Assembly (NCBI GenBank): GCA_021159805.1
Contig: JAGHDT010000094.1
Coordinates: forward strand, 1-25,619
Origin: Anaerolineae bacterium
Lineage (GTDB): Bacteria; Chloroflexota; Anaerolineae; B4-G1; SLSP01
DNA: 25,619 nt
Direction: 5' to 3'
Shown here: in pieces, positions 15,402 to 22,745 of the stretch
Position numbering within the stretch: position 1 is the stretch's first letter
How the letters are laid out: each line of letters opens with the position of its first letter
Translations under genes and position numbers: made by a program
Notes under the pieces: model-generated
Told to the model about the DNA's origin: nothing
Seen by the model: the letters and a program-made list of their open reading frames with translations, nothing else
Database searches by the model: none

Positions 15402-15430
15402 GAGAATGGAAGAATGAGCGAATCAGCGAC
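15402..15430 (+). repeat. Purine-rich degenerate repeat, single copy
   Basis: GAATGGAAGAATGAGCGA (15404-15421) differs by one base from the 18-mer at 18012-18029 (inverted) and 19094-19111. It continues as ATCAGCGAC. It lies in the 136-base gap between the ferredoxin-type gene's stop and the broken sulfatase's start, and would be part of the sulfatase leader RNA, read as its complement. Confidence 0.7.
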
Positions 15431-15514
15431 AAGACGATGATACGCGATTCTATACTGTCTGTCTCCTGACCCTGATCCCTTGTTGCCGAATCCCCTATCC
15501 CGTGTTGCCCCGGT

Positions 15515-16795
15515 TCATACGTTGATACGTTTGATCACAGCCTCCAGATAGCGGGATTTCACTTGCTCGGTTGCCATCACCCGCTTGACCGGCGGCAGCT
15601 TCAGAATAGCGCCCAGAAGTGTGGCCAGAGCACGGTGACTCCAGAGCACGCGGTTGTCAAAGATCAGATCCTGCAGGTTGCCGCGCTCAATTGCCATCAT
15701 TGCCGCTCGGTGGACCCCGTCGTACGGTGTGATCACCCGCGTCTCTCGCGACTCAAGCTCGATGCTGTCGGTGGGACAAACTCGGGCGCACACACCGCAC
15801 CCCAAGCAGATCTCGGGGTTCACCTTCGCGACTTTAGCCCGTCCGTTCAGCGGGTCGTTGGCCGATACCAGACCCATCGCCCCGATAGGACAGACGTCAA
15901 CGCACTTTCCACAGCCTGTGCACGTATCCGTGTTCACCGCCGCCAGGAAGTGCGTCGTGTTGATCGGGCGGTCCAGCGCAAAACGTCGCGCCGCGATCAT
16001 CGCCTCACAGCAACAGCTGCAGCAGTTGCAGATAAAGCCAACGCCCTCCCGGATGTTCTCGCCAAACTGGACCAGATTGTGCTCCTGGGCGAGTTGCAGG
16101 AGATCCAGCCCCTCGGCAGCATCGACCTCGCGGGCAAAGCCATGCTTGATCAGAGCAGATGCCGGCCCATTGAAGGTCATGCAGATATCCTGCGGCGCAT
16201 CGCACGCATGAGCATCGTCTGCTTCCTCCAGCTTGAACCTGCAATAACACTGGCTGATCCCCCGATGCGAAGCAGTCTTGATGACCTCGCTGGCCCGCTC
16301 GTAGTCCAGCACGTAGACCTCGGGTGGTACCACAGGCTCATTCACAAAGACCCGGCCCAGCTGCGTCTCGCCCGTGCCGATGAGCGCATCCATAAACTCT
16401 TCCTCCACGGTGCAGTACTGATAGTAGAGGTTCGCCAGAAGCTTCTGGTCGACATCATCGCGGACACGCATCATCGAGAACTCGAAGAACCCTGCCATCG
16501 GCGGTGGCAATACATAGGTCATCTGTCCGTCGCGCTCGATATCTACAAGGATCGCACGACTTGCCAATTCGTCGAGCGTCTTCCGAGCGGTCGTCAGATC
16601 CTGTTTCCAGATCCGAGCGGCCTTCTCCGCCCTAAAAGGCTTGATGGGAAGCTGAGCCACCAGCTCGGCCTCGCGCTCACTAAACAACACCGACAGAATC
16701 TGATACAGGCTATCCGACGGTGGCGCCCCCTGAGGAAAGCGGTTCAAACGGTCAACAAGGCTTCCATAATGCGGTGATATCGATCTTTCGGCCAC
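15515..16795 (-). CDS. Winged-helix plus cysteine-rich 4Fe-4S ferredoxin-domain protein
   Basis: The 426-residue product has a helical, winged-helix-like N-terminal part (about 28-95), then a Cys-containing middle region (C183, C185, C198, C205), a dense cluster, CNCCSCCC, at 256-263, and a C-terminal double 4Fe-4S ferredoxin with C292/295/298/302 and C330/333/336/340, each CxxCxxCxxxCP. Such proteins are cytoplasmic electron carriers or iron-sulfur enzymes; the middle region may hold a further cluster. There is no signal peptide or membrane segment. The GTG start at 16795 follows GGGAGG on the minus strand. It is 24 bases after the first GNAT gene, so the two are probably co-transcribed. The reaction is unknown. 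The winged helix could bind DNA and make it a redox sensor; that is a guess. Confidence 0.85.
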   Translation of the reverse strand: MAERSISPHYGSLVDRLNRFPQGAPPSDSLYQILSVLFSEREAELVAQLPIKPFRAEKAARIWKQDLTTARKTLDELASRAILVDIERDGQMTYVLPPPMAGFFEFSMMRVRDDVDQKLLANLYYQYCTVEEEFMDALIGTGETQLGRVFVNEPVVPPEVYVLDYERASEVIKTASHRGISQCYCRFKLEEADDAHACDAPQDICMTFNGPASALIKHGFAREVDAAEGLDLLQLAQEHNLVQFGENIREGVGFICNCCSCCCEAMIAARRFALDRPINTTHFLAAVNTDTCTGCGKCVDVCPIGAMGLVSANDPLNGRAKVAKVNPEICLGCGVCARVCPTDSIELESRETRVITPYDGVHRAAMMAIERGNLQDLIFDNRVLWSHRALATLLGAILKLPPVKRVMATEQVKSRYLEAVIKRINV

Positions 16796-16819
16796 GGCTC
16801 ATCCTCCCTACAACAGGTG

Positions 16820-17344
16820 CTACAAAGCTTTGGTCAAATAGACACAGATCTCATCCCAGCTCCGGTGGCGACCGGAGGCATCCACGTACTCGCCATGTTC
16901 GTGCAACGGACCCAGGCCGGCGTCCCGATAGCCGAGGCGGTCGTACAGCACGCGGGCACGCGGGTTATTCACAGCCACACTCAGACCAATATGACGGAGC
17001 CCGCGCTCACGCGCCAGACGCTCAGCCGCCTCGAGAATCTGACGCCCTACCCCCTGCGACCTGAAAGACTCCAACACGAAGAGATCCTCCACATCAGGAC
17101 ACGTGCCCTGCAGCCTGGATGCGACCTCATCCTCCTCAGCCCCCTGCCACTTGAGCAAAGCATGCCCGATCGTCGCTCCGTTGTACCAGGCAATAAGGTA
17201 GACCACTTGCCCTCTCCTCTGCCTGGCGCACCGGTCAGCGTGTTTCTCAGGCACGCCAAAAGGCAACTGCGTTTCCAGTATCAGCACATCGCGACTGGCC
17301 ACAGGCCTCACATCGACAGCCAAGTATGATAGGGTGCTCCTCAT
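16820..17344 (-). CDS. GNAT-family acetyltransferase
   Basis: The 174-residue protein has the GNAT core: DLFVLESFRSQGVGRQIL, where RSQGVG is the acetyl-CoA pyrophosphate-binding motif (Q/R-x-x-G-x-G/A), followed by the helix, GLSVAVNNPRARVLYDRLGY and a final strand. These enzymes acetylate amines of small molecules or proteins. The ATG at 17344 overlaps the stop of the upstream GNAT gene by four bases (ATGA), so the two are translationally coupled. The ferredoxin-domain gene follows 24 bases later. The acceptor substrate cannot be read from sequence. Confidence 0.92.
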   Translation of the reverse strand: MRSTLSYLAVDVRPVASRDVLILETQLPFGVPEKHADRCARQRRGQVVYLIAWYNGATIGHALLKWQGAEEDEVASRLQGTCPDVEDLFVLESFRSQGVGRQILEAAERLARERGLRHIGLSVAVNNPRARVLYDRLGYRDAGLGPLHEHGEYVDASGRHRSWDEICVYLTKAL

Positions 17345-17829
17345 TTACCGTCCAATCGCTTGACCATCCGGCGGCTCAAGGTGCTGTACCCCAGCTCCTC
17401 ATAGAAACGACGGACTCCCGCGTTGAACTCAAAGACGTTGAGTTCAATTCTGCCGATGTCCCGTGCCTGGGCCCAGCCTTCGGCGCAGGCCATCAACCGC
17501 CGGCCCACACCCTCACGTCGGTATGCCTGCCCTACCACAATCGTGTCCACCATCGCATATCGCTGAACCACCAGGATGGGTATCTCCCGCGTCTCCTGCA
17601 TCCGGATAACCAGACACCCCACCAAGACCGTCCCCATCTCGGCAACGATTACCCCGGTCCTCCAATCTGTGATCAGAGCCCGCAGATATGCGCCCTCCCG
17701 CGTCGGCCCAGACACCTCACGGAAGACATCGGGCTGCTGCTCCCAGTGAAGGCGATCCACCTCCGCAAACAGCCCCTGCAGCGCAGGGACATCGGCGAGG
17801 ATGGCTTCAAGGACACAAATGGATGTCAA
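17341..17829 (-). CDS. GNAT-family acetyltransferase, upstream partner
   Basis: A second GNAT protein, about 162 residues from the chosen start, has VDTIVVGQAYRREGVGRRLM with the RREGVG acetyl-CoA motif, then IELNVFEFNAGVRRFYEELGY, the usual helix and strand. No ATG exists near its 5' end; a TTG at 17829 has GGAGG (17834-17838, spaced four bases) and fits the start of the conserved N-terminal strand (SICVLEAILADVPAL), while a TTG at 17859 is an alternative. It overlaps the next GNAT gene by four bases. The two share little outside the core, so this is probably an old pair rather than a recent duplication. They may form a heterodimer; this is inference. Confidence 0.85.
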   Translation of the reverse strand: MTSICVLEAILADVPALQGLFAEVDRLHWEQQPDVFREVSGPTREGAYLRALITDWRTGVIVAEMGTVLVGCLVIRMQETREIPILVVQRYAMVDTIVVGQAYRREGVGRRLMACAEGWAQARDIGRIELNVFEFNAGVRRFYEELGYSTLSRRMVKRLDGK

Positions 17830-17858
17830 ATAGCCTCCGTCCCACTCTGTGCTAGTCA

Positions 17859-18040
17859 AGAATCAGCGAATACAGAATGTAAGAATGGAGAATGGAAGAA
17901 TGGAGAATCAGAATGTACAGGATCAGCACAAACAACGTCTACAGACGAACGGATCAGCTGTTTTCGGACCAGAATATCACCGACCTATCGCTTGCTCACC
18001 TTTACGCTCATTCGCTGATTCTTCCATTCTTCTGCCCTTC
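17859..18040. repeat. Inverted pair of purine-rich degenerate repeats
   Basis: The left arm (17859-17915) is a purine-rich string of GAATGGA/GAATCAG units; the right arm (17984-18040) carries the complementary pyrimidine-rich form, including the 18-mer GAATGGAAGAATCAGCGA read on the minus strand at 18012-18029. About 70 bases of unrelated sequence lie between. The right arm runs into the 3' end of the alpha/beta-hydrolase gene and encodes its last 18 or so residues. Confidence 0.7.
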
Positions 18041-19068
18041 GCCTCAAAATGCTTCCGAATGAACGGCCAAGACCCCGCCTTATAGTACCGGTGGCCCTCG
18101 TGACCGATGTAATGCTCACACCGGTCCGGCACACCCGCGGCGGCGTAGATCTTTTGCAGGCGCTCGAAGGCGAAGCGGGCGTGATCGATCGGGAAGATAG
18201 GGTCATCCTTGCCCGATATCGCGCAGAAAGCGCGCGGCGCGACCAACCCTGCGACGTCATACATCTCGCCCAAGCGCAGGATGCCGGGCACATAGTTGCA
18301 GTCGCAGTGGTGCATGGCGCCGATACTGCCGGTGAAGGTGCAGAAATAGCTACTGGGCACAGCCACCGAGATGCGCGTCTCACAGGCCGCGGCAAAGAGC
18401 GACACGGTGCCACCACCGGAGTTGCCGGTGATCGCGATCCGTTGAGGGTCTGCGCCCTGCGTCGCCAGAGCCCAATCGATCAATCGCGACGTATCCCAGA
18501 CACGGTCACCGATAGGGGTCCGCCCCAGCAACAGGTCGTGCATCAACTGCGTACGGCACGAATGCACCGCATCTTCAGCTTTGTCGCGAGGTGTGCGTGT
18601 CTCGCCGAATGCCCGTGTGGTCGGCGCTATCGCAAGGTAACCCTCCCGGACGGCCTGCACCGCAATGTCCCGCTCCCCAGCCTGGATCGAAGCGCGCTCG
18701 TGGTCGTTCCTGGCGATGCCCACATAGACGTGAGGGCGATTGTGACCGTGTGGCGTCAGGACCAACGGCAGCGGTCCACCTGCCCCCTTCGGTCGCAGCA
18801 GGTAGAAGGGCAAAGGGACGGTTGGCTCTACCCACAGATGCCAGGACTCGCGGATATGGTCCCCCATATCCTCCACAGCCCCATGCTCTGCGTGCGGCTC
18901 ATACCCGGCAAGATCAGCGGCGATGTTGTCAAGCCCCAGGGCCTGCTTCAGACGCGGGCGGAACGCCTCCCGCCAGGCCACCCACTGCTCTTGGCTCTCC
19001 CCCTCAAAAGAAAACTCACCGTGGACCGATTCGTACAGAGATTCAAAGTGTGTTACTGCATCGTACAT
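17977..19068 (-). CDS. Alpha/beta-hydrolase (acetyl-xylan-esterase/dienelactone-hydrolase-like)
   Basis: The 363-residue product has an alpha/beta-hydrolase core with VLTPHGHNRPH (oxyanion region, about 103-113), the nucleophile S217 in ITGNSGGG, the acid D288 or D289 in SGKDDPIFP and H326 in GHEGHRYY. It resembles the large-lid esterases that remove acyl groups from sugars or small esters. No signal peptide is seen. The ATG at 19068 has AGGAGATC before it. The fold ends near FIRKHFEAK; the remaining residues, RRMEESANERKGEQAIGR, are encoded by the repeat at 17984-18040 and resemble the tail of the upstream HD protein, so they are probably a foreign addition. The natural substrate is unknown. 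Confidence 0.87.
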   Translation of the reverse strand: MYDAVTHFESLYESVHGEFSFEGESQEQWVAWREAFRPRLKQALGLDNIAADLAGYEPHAEHGAVEDMGDHIRESWHLWVEPTVPLPFYLLRPKGAGGPLPLVLTPHGHNRPHVYVGIARNDHERASIQAGERDIAVQAVREGYLAIAPTTRAFGETRTPRDKAEDAVHSCRTQLMHDLLLGRTPIGDRVWDTSRLIDWALATQGADPQRIAITGNSGGGTVSLFAAACETRISVAVPSSYFCTFTGSIGAMHHCDCNYVPGILRLGEMYDVAGLVAPRAFCAISGKDDPIFPIDHARFAFERLQKIYAAAGVPDRCEHYIGHEGHRYYKAGSWPFIRKHFEAKGRRMEESANERKGEQAIGR

Positions 19069-19089
19069 TGGGATCTCCTGGAGAGGTAC

Positions 19090-19264
19090 GGAAGAATGGA
19101 AGAATCAGCGATAGAGCGAGCAGGCGAAAAAGCGATAAGGCGACGAAGCGAACGACGCCATACAGAGGCGTTCGGGATTGGGTATGTACAGGCCAGAGAC
19201 CCAGTCAATTCTTCGCTTGCTCGCCTTTTCGCTTGCTCGCTTTTTCGCTCACTCGCTCATTCGC
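19090..19264. repeat. Inverted pair of purine-rich degenerate repeats (second locus)
   Basis: The left arm (19090-19156) starts with the 18-mer GAATGGAAGAATCAGCGA (19094-19111) and continues as GAGCGAGCAGGCGAAAAAGC-type units. The right arm (19207-19264) is the pyrimidine-rich complement with units such as CTTGCTCGCTTTTTCGCTC. The arms could pair imperfectly over about 50 bp with a 50-base loop. The element fills the gap between two minus-strand genes and enters the 3' end of the HD-protein gene. Confidence 0.72.
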
Positions 19265-20608
19265 ATAGCTGCGAAGCGCAGCAGAGCGCGTGTTGGCCAT
19301 CGCCGCACAGGCATTGGCAACTGAGACAACCATCCCGGTCGGCATGCGCGCCAGGGATTCCCGTGCGTCTATCTCACCGGCGAACATCGCCTTGGCTTCG
19401 CCCAATAACATCTGCGCCTGATCCCATCCCAGAAGCTTGAAGAGGAAGAGGGACAGGGGCGAGTTCTGCATATCGAAACTTGAGGAACTGGCTCGGCCAA
19501 AGGCGAGGAGTCCAAAGAGCGTCGACATCTCATCGACCGAAGGCACGGCCGAGACATCGGGGAGGAAGTCGTCCAGCCGACGACCATCGTCGGTCTCACC
19601 CAACGTTCCCATGAATAAAGCCACTGGAGCGTCCCCTCCCGAGACAATAGCCAGCGCCTCCAACACCCCTATGGCCAGGAGCTTCAACCCGAGATACTGA
19701 CGTCCCGTGTGCACATTGCGGTGGGCCAGCGCCCGCATCCGCTCATACTGGCCCAACGGGGGTTGCCCAAGGTAGCGATTGAAGATCGTATCTGGATCCA
19801 GCTGGTTGAGAAAGGTTTCCATCTTCTGCAGGGCCAGCCGGTAGCTACTGATCGCGTAAATACCGTGTAATCGCAGCGAGGGATTCGACTCCGGAAGCAA
19901 CTTCCACGTGTTGTCCAGGAAGCGCCCTGTGTCCTCCACTGAGAAGGTCTCGACGTCCTTGTTGGAGAAGACCACAGCCTGCGCTACAGCGGCCTGAATC
20001 TCAGTCTCCGTCATCCCCAGCCCGTAAACCAGGTTGATGTTCCGCAATCGGCGCTCCAGCACCTCAGCCGGGGACTCCCCACTCGCGCTTCGCCCCCGGA
20101 AAGGGATCGTCGCCTCAATGCAGGCTGTGATCTCGGCCAGCTCTCGCAAGCGCACAATGCCCTTGAGTTTCTCATTCATCAACAACGCGCTGAGGAACTC
20201 GTTCTGCCCACGCGCCGGGAGCAGGCGCTGGCCAGGATAGAAACCAAAGACATCCAGGGTCAAGTGATAGTAGAGATCACAGGGATCAATGTCGGTTGCG
20301 AGCTGGATCTGGCCGTCAATACCCTCAAAATAAGGAGAGAGCACCGCCTGAACCTGAAGGGTGAATCCCTGGTCGACCTCGTAGTATACGACATCGTGGA
20401 ACAGTGCCGCCAGTGCCTGGATCGGGTTGGAGGCATCCGAAAGCTCGAAGATGTGCTCCGGCGTATGGAAGCTTCGCGTCTGAACCGTCATGGCTTCGTG
20501 GACCATAATCCCCAGCATTTCGAGCTGGCTCAGAGGAATATCACTCCCAAGACCTCGAAGTGCAGCCTCAAAGAGGGTGATCGTCTTCTGAATCGTGCCG
20601 GGTCCCAT
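19205..20608 (-). CDS. HD-domain protein (predicted metal-dependent phosphohydrolase), 467 residues
   Basis: The N-terminal part carries RSFHTPEHIFEL (45-56) and ALAALFHDVVYY (65-76), with H48, H52 and the HD pair H71-D72. This pattern matches small predicted metal-dependent HD phosphohydrolases of the COG4339 type. The protein is about twice as long as those, with a further helical part (roughly 200-445) I do not recognise. The ATG at 20608 follows GGAGGGAG. The last 20 residues, YANERVSEKASKRKGEQAKN, are encoded by the right arm of the repeat at 19207-19264 and look added. The gene is divergent from the TetR gene and its promoter lies next to candidate TetR sites, so co-control is possible. 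The substrate is unknown. Confidence 0.75.
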   Translation of the reverse strand: MGPGTIQKTITLFEAALRGLGSDIPLSQLEMLGIMVHEAMTVQTRSFHTPEHIFELSDASNPIQALAALFHDVVYYEVDQGFTLQVQAVLSPYFEGIDGQIQLATDIDPCDLYYHLTLDVFGFYPGQRLLPARGQNEFLSALLMNEKLKGIVRLRELAEITACIEATIPFRGRSASGESPAEVLERRLRNINLVYGLGMTETEIQAAVAQAVVFSNKDVETFSVEDTGRFLDNTWKLLPESNPSLRLHGIYAISSYRLALQKMETFLNQLDPDTIFNRYLGQPPLGQYERMRALAHRNVHTGRQYLGLKLLAIGVLEALAIVSGGDAPVALFMGTLGETDDGRRLDDFLPDVSAVPSVDEMSTLFGLLAFGRASSSSFDMQNSPLSLFLFKLLGWDQAQMLLGEAKAMFAGEIDARESLARMPTGMVVSVANACAAMANTRSAALRSYANERVSEKASKRKGEQAKN

Positions 20609-20651
20609 CTTGTGCTCTCCCTCCGATCTGAGGACTGGCTACTGCGGAATC

Positions 20652-20668
20652 CAGGTGCTGTGCACCTG
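20652..20668. repeat. Short perfect hairpin in the HD-gene leader
   Basis: CAGGTGC-TGT-GCACCTG is a 7-bp perfect inverted repeat located between the minus-strand promoter and the HD gene's start, so it would be in its leader RNA. It has the same shape (7-bp arms, 3-base loop) as the hairpin at 694-710. Confidence 0.5.
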
Positions 20669-20674
20669 CACCCT

Positions 20675-20704
20675 ATGTTACGCCCAAACGACGGAACTTG
20701 TCAA
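20675..20704 (-). promoter_or_regulatory. Minus-strand sigma70 promoter for the HD gene
   Basis: On the minus strand, consensus TTGACA (20704-20699) and TAACAT (20680-20675) are spaced by 18 bases. The -10 lies 66 bases before the HD gene's ATG. Two overlapping GTCAGTC half-sites (20710-20720) lie a few bases upstream of the -35 and match the arm of the palindrome next to the tetR promoter. Confidence 0.55.
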
Positions 20705-20766
20705 ATGAGGTCAGTCAGTCTGAGAGCATCTTCTGGACGTGTCAAAAAGATGCTTTCAGAGGACAC

Positions 20767-20795
20767 TTGACAAGAGATTGCTGATACAGTACTGT
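20767..20795 (+). promoter_or_regulatory. Promoter of the TetR-exporter operon
   Basis: Consensus TTGACA (20767-20772) is followed after 17 bases by TACTGT (20790-20795). The start of transcription would fall near 20802, inside the palindrome at 20799-20814, and about 38 bases before the regulator's ATG. The overlap of the -10 with one palindrome and of the start site with another is the usual layout for repression. Confidence 0.65.
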
Positions 20796-20814
20796 ATAGA
20801 CTGACCAGTCAGTC
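20784..20814. promoter_or_regulatory. Two adjacent palindromes, candidate TetR operators
   Basis: ATACAGTACTGTAT (20784-20797) is a perfect 14-bp palindrome over the -10 box. GACTGACCAGTCAGTC (20799-20814) has perfect 7-bp arms around CA and resembles operators of TetR-family repressors. The GTCAGTC arm recurs at 20710-20720. Autoregulation by the downstream TetR protein is the simplest reading; binding is inferred. Confidence 0.65.
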
Positions 20815-20839
20815 GAGTCCTTGTGTGAGGGAATCAACA

Positions 20840-21457
20840 ATGTCATCCGCTAGGGGCAAATCAGGCGAGCGCCGGAAGGAAATAGTGAGTGCTGCGCTTG
20901 TGTGCTTCACCCGCATGGGGTACAACAACACCACGATGGATGACATCGCCACAGAATGTGGTGTGAGCAAGGGTACGCTCTATTGGTACTTCGAGAGCAA
21001 AGACAGCCTCCTCGAATCAGTGATCACTGCGTTCATCGAGGATTCGTATAGCGAGCCGGCCATTGCAGCCCTGGCAGAGGTGCCCACGGCAGCAGGCAAA
21101 TTGCGTACACTGGCACGAGCGATGGCGGCTCTTGGCGAGCGGGCCCAAGGTTTCTTCAGCCTGTTCTTAGAGTATTGGGCGTCGAGCCCACACCGTGACG
21201 AGACTGCCAGATTGTGGGTTGATCTCCTTGTTGAGTACAAGGAGATCGTTGCAGAGGTGATCCAGGAGGGCATCAAGAACAATGAGTTCAAGCCTGTTGA
21301 CGCGGAGAGCTTGGTGTGGGCAATAATGGCTGCCTACGATGGTTTGGCCGCCTACAAGGCGCTGACGCCGGCCCTGGACACAGAGCGGGTCAGCAGAGCC
21401 TTCGTGGAAGCGCTCTTGGGTGGCCTGGTCGTGGACGAACAAGAAAGTAGACGCTGA
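20840..21457 (+). CDS. TetR-family transcriptional regulator
   Basis: The 205-residue protein has the TetR DNA-binding domain at its N-terminus: RRKEIVSAALVCFTRMGYNN then TTMDDIATECGVSKGTLYWY and FESKDSLLESV, with the helix-turn-helix near 31-50. The rest is an all-helical ligand-binding and dimerisation domain, unrecognisable in detail as usual. ATG 20840 is preceded by GAGGGAA; a GTG at 20825 is less well placed. It is the first gene of an apparent operon with a small membrane protein and an ABC-2 exporter, parallel to E. coli where the TetR regulator CecR heads the ybhGFSR exporter genes. It probably represses its own operon and is released by an exported compound. Confidence 0.95.
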   Translation: MSSARGKSGERRKEIVSAALVCFTRMGYNNTTMDDIATECGVSKGTLYWYFESKDSLLESVITAFIEDSYSEPAIAALAEVPTAAGKLRTLARAMAALGERAQGFFSLFLEYWASSPHRDETARLWVDLLVEYKEIVAEVIQEGIKNNEFKPVDAESLVWAIMAAYDGLAAYKALTPALDTERVSRAFVEALLGGLVVDEQESRR

Positions 21458-21472
21458 ATCAGGGGGTGACAG

Positions 21473-21742
21473 ATGCAAGTTGTGATTCTGTTGATCGCTA
21501 TGTTGTTGGTCGGTTTGCTTATGGGTGCCATCGGCAGTTTGATCTGGAAGGAGAACAAGCCGCTTGGCGTGGCTGGTGACTACGGGTTGGCCATAGTCTC
21601 TACGATCGCCGTCGGGCTGCTCGATTGGTACGTGATCCCCGCAATGGGTTTCAGCGACACGATGAAGTACCTCGGCGTCGCGATGGAACCCGCGCTTGGG
21701 GCCTTGGCTGTGCTTTGGATCGTGCGGAAAGTGAAGAAGTAG
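21473..21742 (+). CDS. Small integral membrane protein, unknown function
   Basis: The 89-residue product appears to span the membrane three times: about 3-24 (ILLIAMLLVGLLMGAIGSLI), 38-58 (YGLAIVSTIAVGLLDWYVI) and 70-85, with a lysine-rich end (RKVKK) expected in the cytoplasm. It shows a faint likeness to the GlsB/YeaQ/YmgE stress membrane proteins through its glycine-rich first helix, not enough to assign. The ATG at 21473 follows GGGGGTGA. It sits 15 bases after the regulator and 42 before the ATPase, where E. coli-like operons have the periplasmic adaptor YbhG; this protein is too short to replace it. Confidence 0.75.
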   Translation: MQVVILLIAMLLVGLLMGAIGSLIWKENKPLGVAGDYGLAIVSTIAVGLLDWYVIPAMGFSDTMKYLGVAMEPALGALAVLWIVRKVKK

Positions 21743-21784
21743 CGAGGTTTGAGTCCGCGCTATAGCGGCTGGCGAGGATGAGTT

Positions 21785-22744
21785 GTGGCTGACACTGTGC
21801 CCATCATCGAAACACACGCTCTTACGCGTGATTTCAAGGCGACGCGGGCGGTAGATAGCCTGGAACTGTCCATCTGGCCGGGGGAGCTCTTTGGACTGGT
21901 CGGGCCAGACGGAGCTGGCAAGACCACTACGCTCCGCCTGCTGGCTGGACTGCTCGATATTACCTCCGGTGGGGCAGAGCTGGCTGGATACGATTTGGCG
22001 CGCCAAGCCGAGAAAATCAAACGCAAGATTGGCTACATGGCTCAGCGTTTCAGCCTCTACTCCGAGCTCTCGGTGGTGGAGAATCTGTCCTTCTTTGCCG
22101 AGTTGTACGATGTGGACCCCAGCGTTCTGCAGGAACGAACGGAGCAACTCTTGGCCTTCGCTGACCTGACAGAGTTCCGGAGTCGCCGGGCAGCGCATCT
22201 TTCCGGCGGCATGCAGAAAAAACTGGCCTTGGCCTGTACCTTGATTCACCGGCCCCAGATTTTGCTGCTTGACGAACCTACTACGGGTGTTGATCCGGTG
22301 TCCCGGCGCGAGTTCTGGGACATTCTTGGTAACCTGCACTTGGAGGGGACCACGATAGTCGTCAGCACACCCTACATGGATGAAGCGGATCGCTGCTCGC
22401 GTGTGGGCCTGATGTATGAGGGACGTATGATTGTGTGCGCTGATCCGCAGAGTATCCGCGCTCAGATCCAGGGCGAGTTGATCGAGTTGCACACCGAGGA
22501 TTGGCAAATGGCCTCTGCTTTCGTGGAGACACTGCCGGGCGTGCTCGAGGTACAGATCTACGGAGAGTCTCTTCACGTGTTTGTGGACTCAGCGGATGAG
22601 CGACTGCCGGCGATCGAAGCCGCCTTCCGAGACCAAGGGCTCGTCCTTCGGGAGGCCCGCCGGGCCACAGCGCGCATGGAAGAGGCCTTCATTTCCCTTG
22701 TCACACGCCTGGATACAGCCAGGAGACTCGAGAAGGAGACCTAG
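21785..22744 (+). CDS. ABC-2 exporter ATP-binding protein, first of two (H-loop His replaced)
   Basis: The 319-residue protein is an ABC ATPase: Walker A GPDGAGKTT (40-48), Q-loop glutamine Q87 in YMAQRFS, signature LSGGM (139-143), Walker B ILLLDEP (159-165) and a D-loop, GVDP. At the H-loop it reads VVSTPYMDEAD, with proline 196 where the usual catalytic histidine stands. The second ATPase of the operon has a histidine at the identical position. It closely resembles the N-terminal half of YbhF; in E. coli the two halves are one protein. The GTG start at 21785 follows GAGGATGA. The next permease begins one base after this stop, so translation is coupled. Confidence 0.93.
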   Translation: MADTVPIIETHALTRDFKATRAVDSLELSIWPGELFGLVGPDGAGKTTTLRLLAGLLDITSGGAELAGYDLARQAEKIKRKIGYMAQRFSLYSELSVVENLSFFAELYDVDPSVLQERTEQLLAFADLTEFRSRRAAHLSGGMQKKLALACTLIHRPQILLLDEPTTGVDPVSRREFWDILGNLHLEGTTIVVSTPYMDEADRCSRVGLMYEGRMIVCADPQSIRAQIQGELIELHTEDWQMASAFVETLPGVLEVQIYGESLHVFVDSADERLPAIEAAFRDQGLVLREARRATARMEEAFISLVTRLDTARRLEKET

Positions 22745-22745
22745 C

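Noticed and set aside
15563..16777. 404-codon plus-strand open frame opposite the ferredoxin-domain gene
   Set aside because: Entirely antisense to a gene with diagnostic cysteine motifs; the composition is rich in Arg, His and Pro as in shadow frames.
17859..19264. CRISPR array
   Set aside because: The repeat units are short and degenerate, vary in length, are inverted relative to each other and are not separated by unique spacers; no cas gene is present.
18049..19440. 463-codon plus-strand open frame across the alpha/beta-hydrolase and the repeat
   Set aside because: It is antisense to two well-supported genes and crosses the inverted repeat; no recognisable domain.
21167..22576. 469-codon minus-strand open frame opposite the TetR and ABC genes
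   Set aside because: It runs antisense through three supported genes and their spacers, with no family motif.
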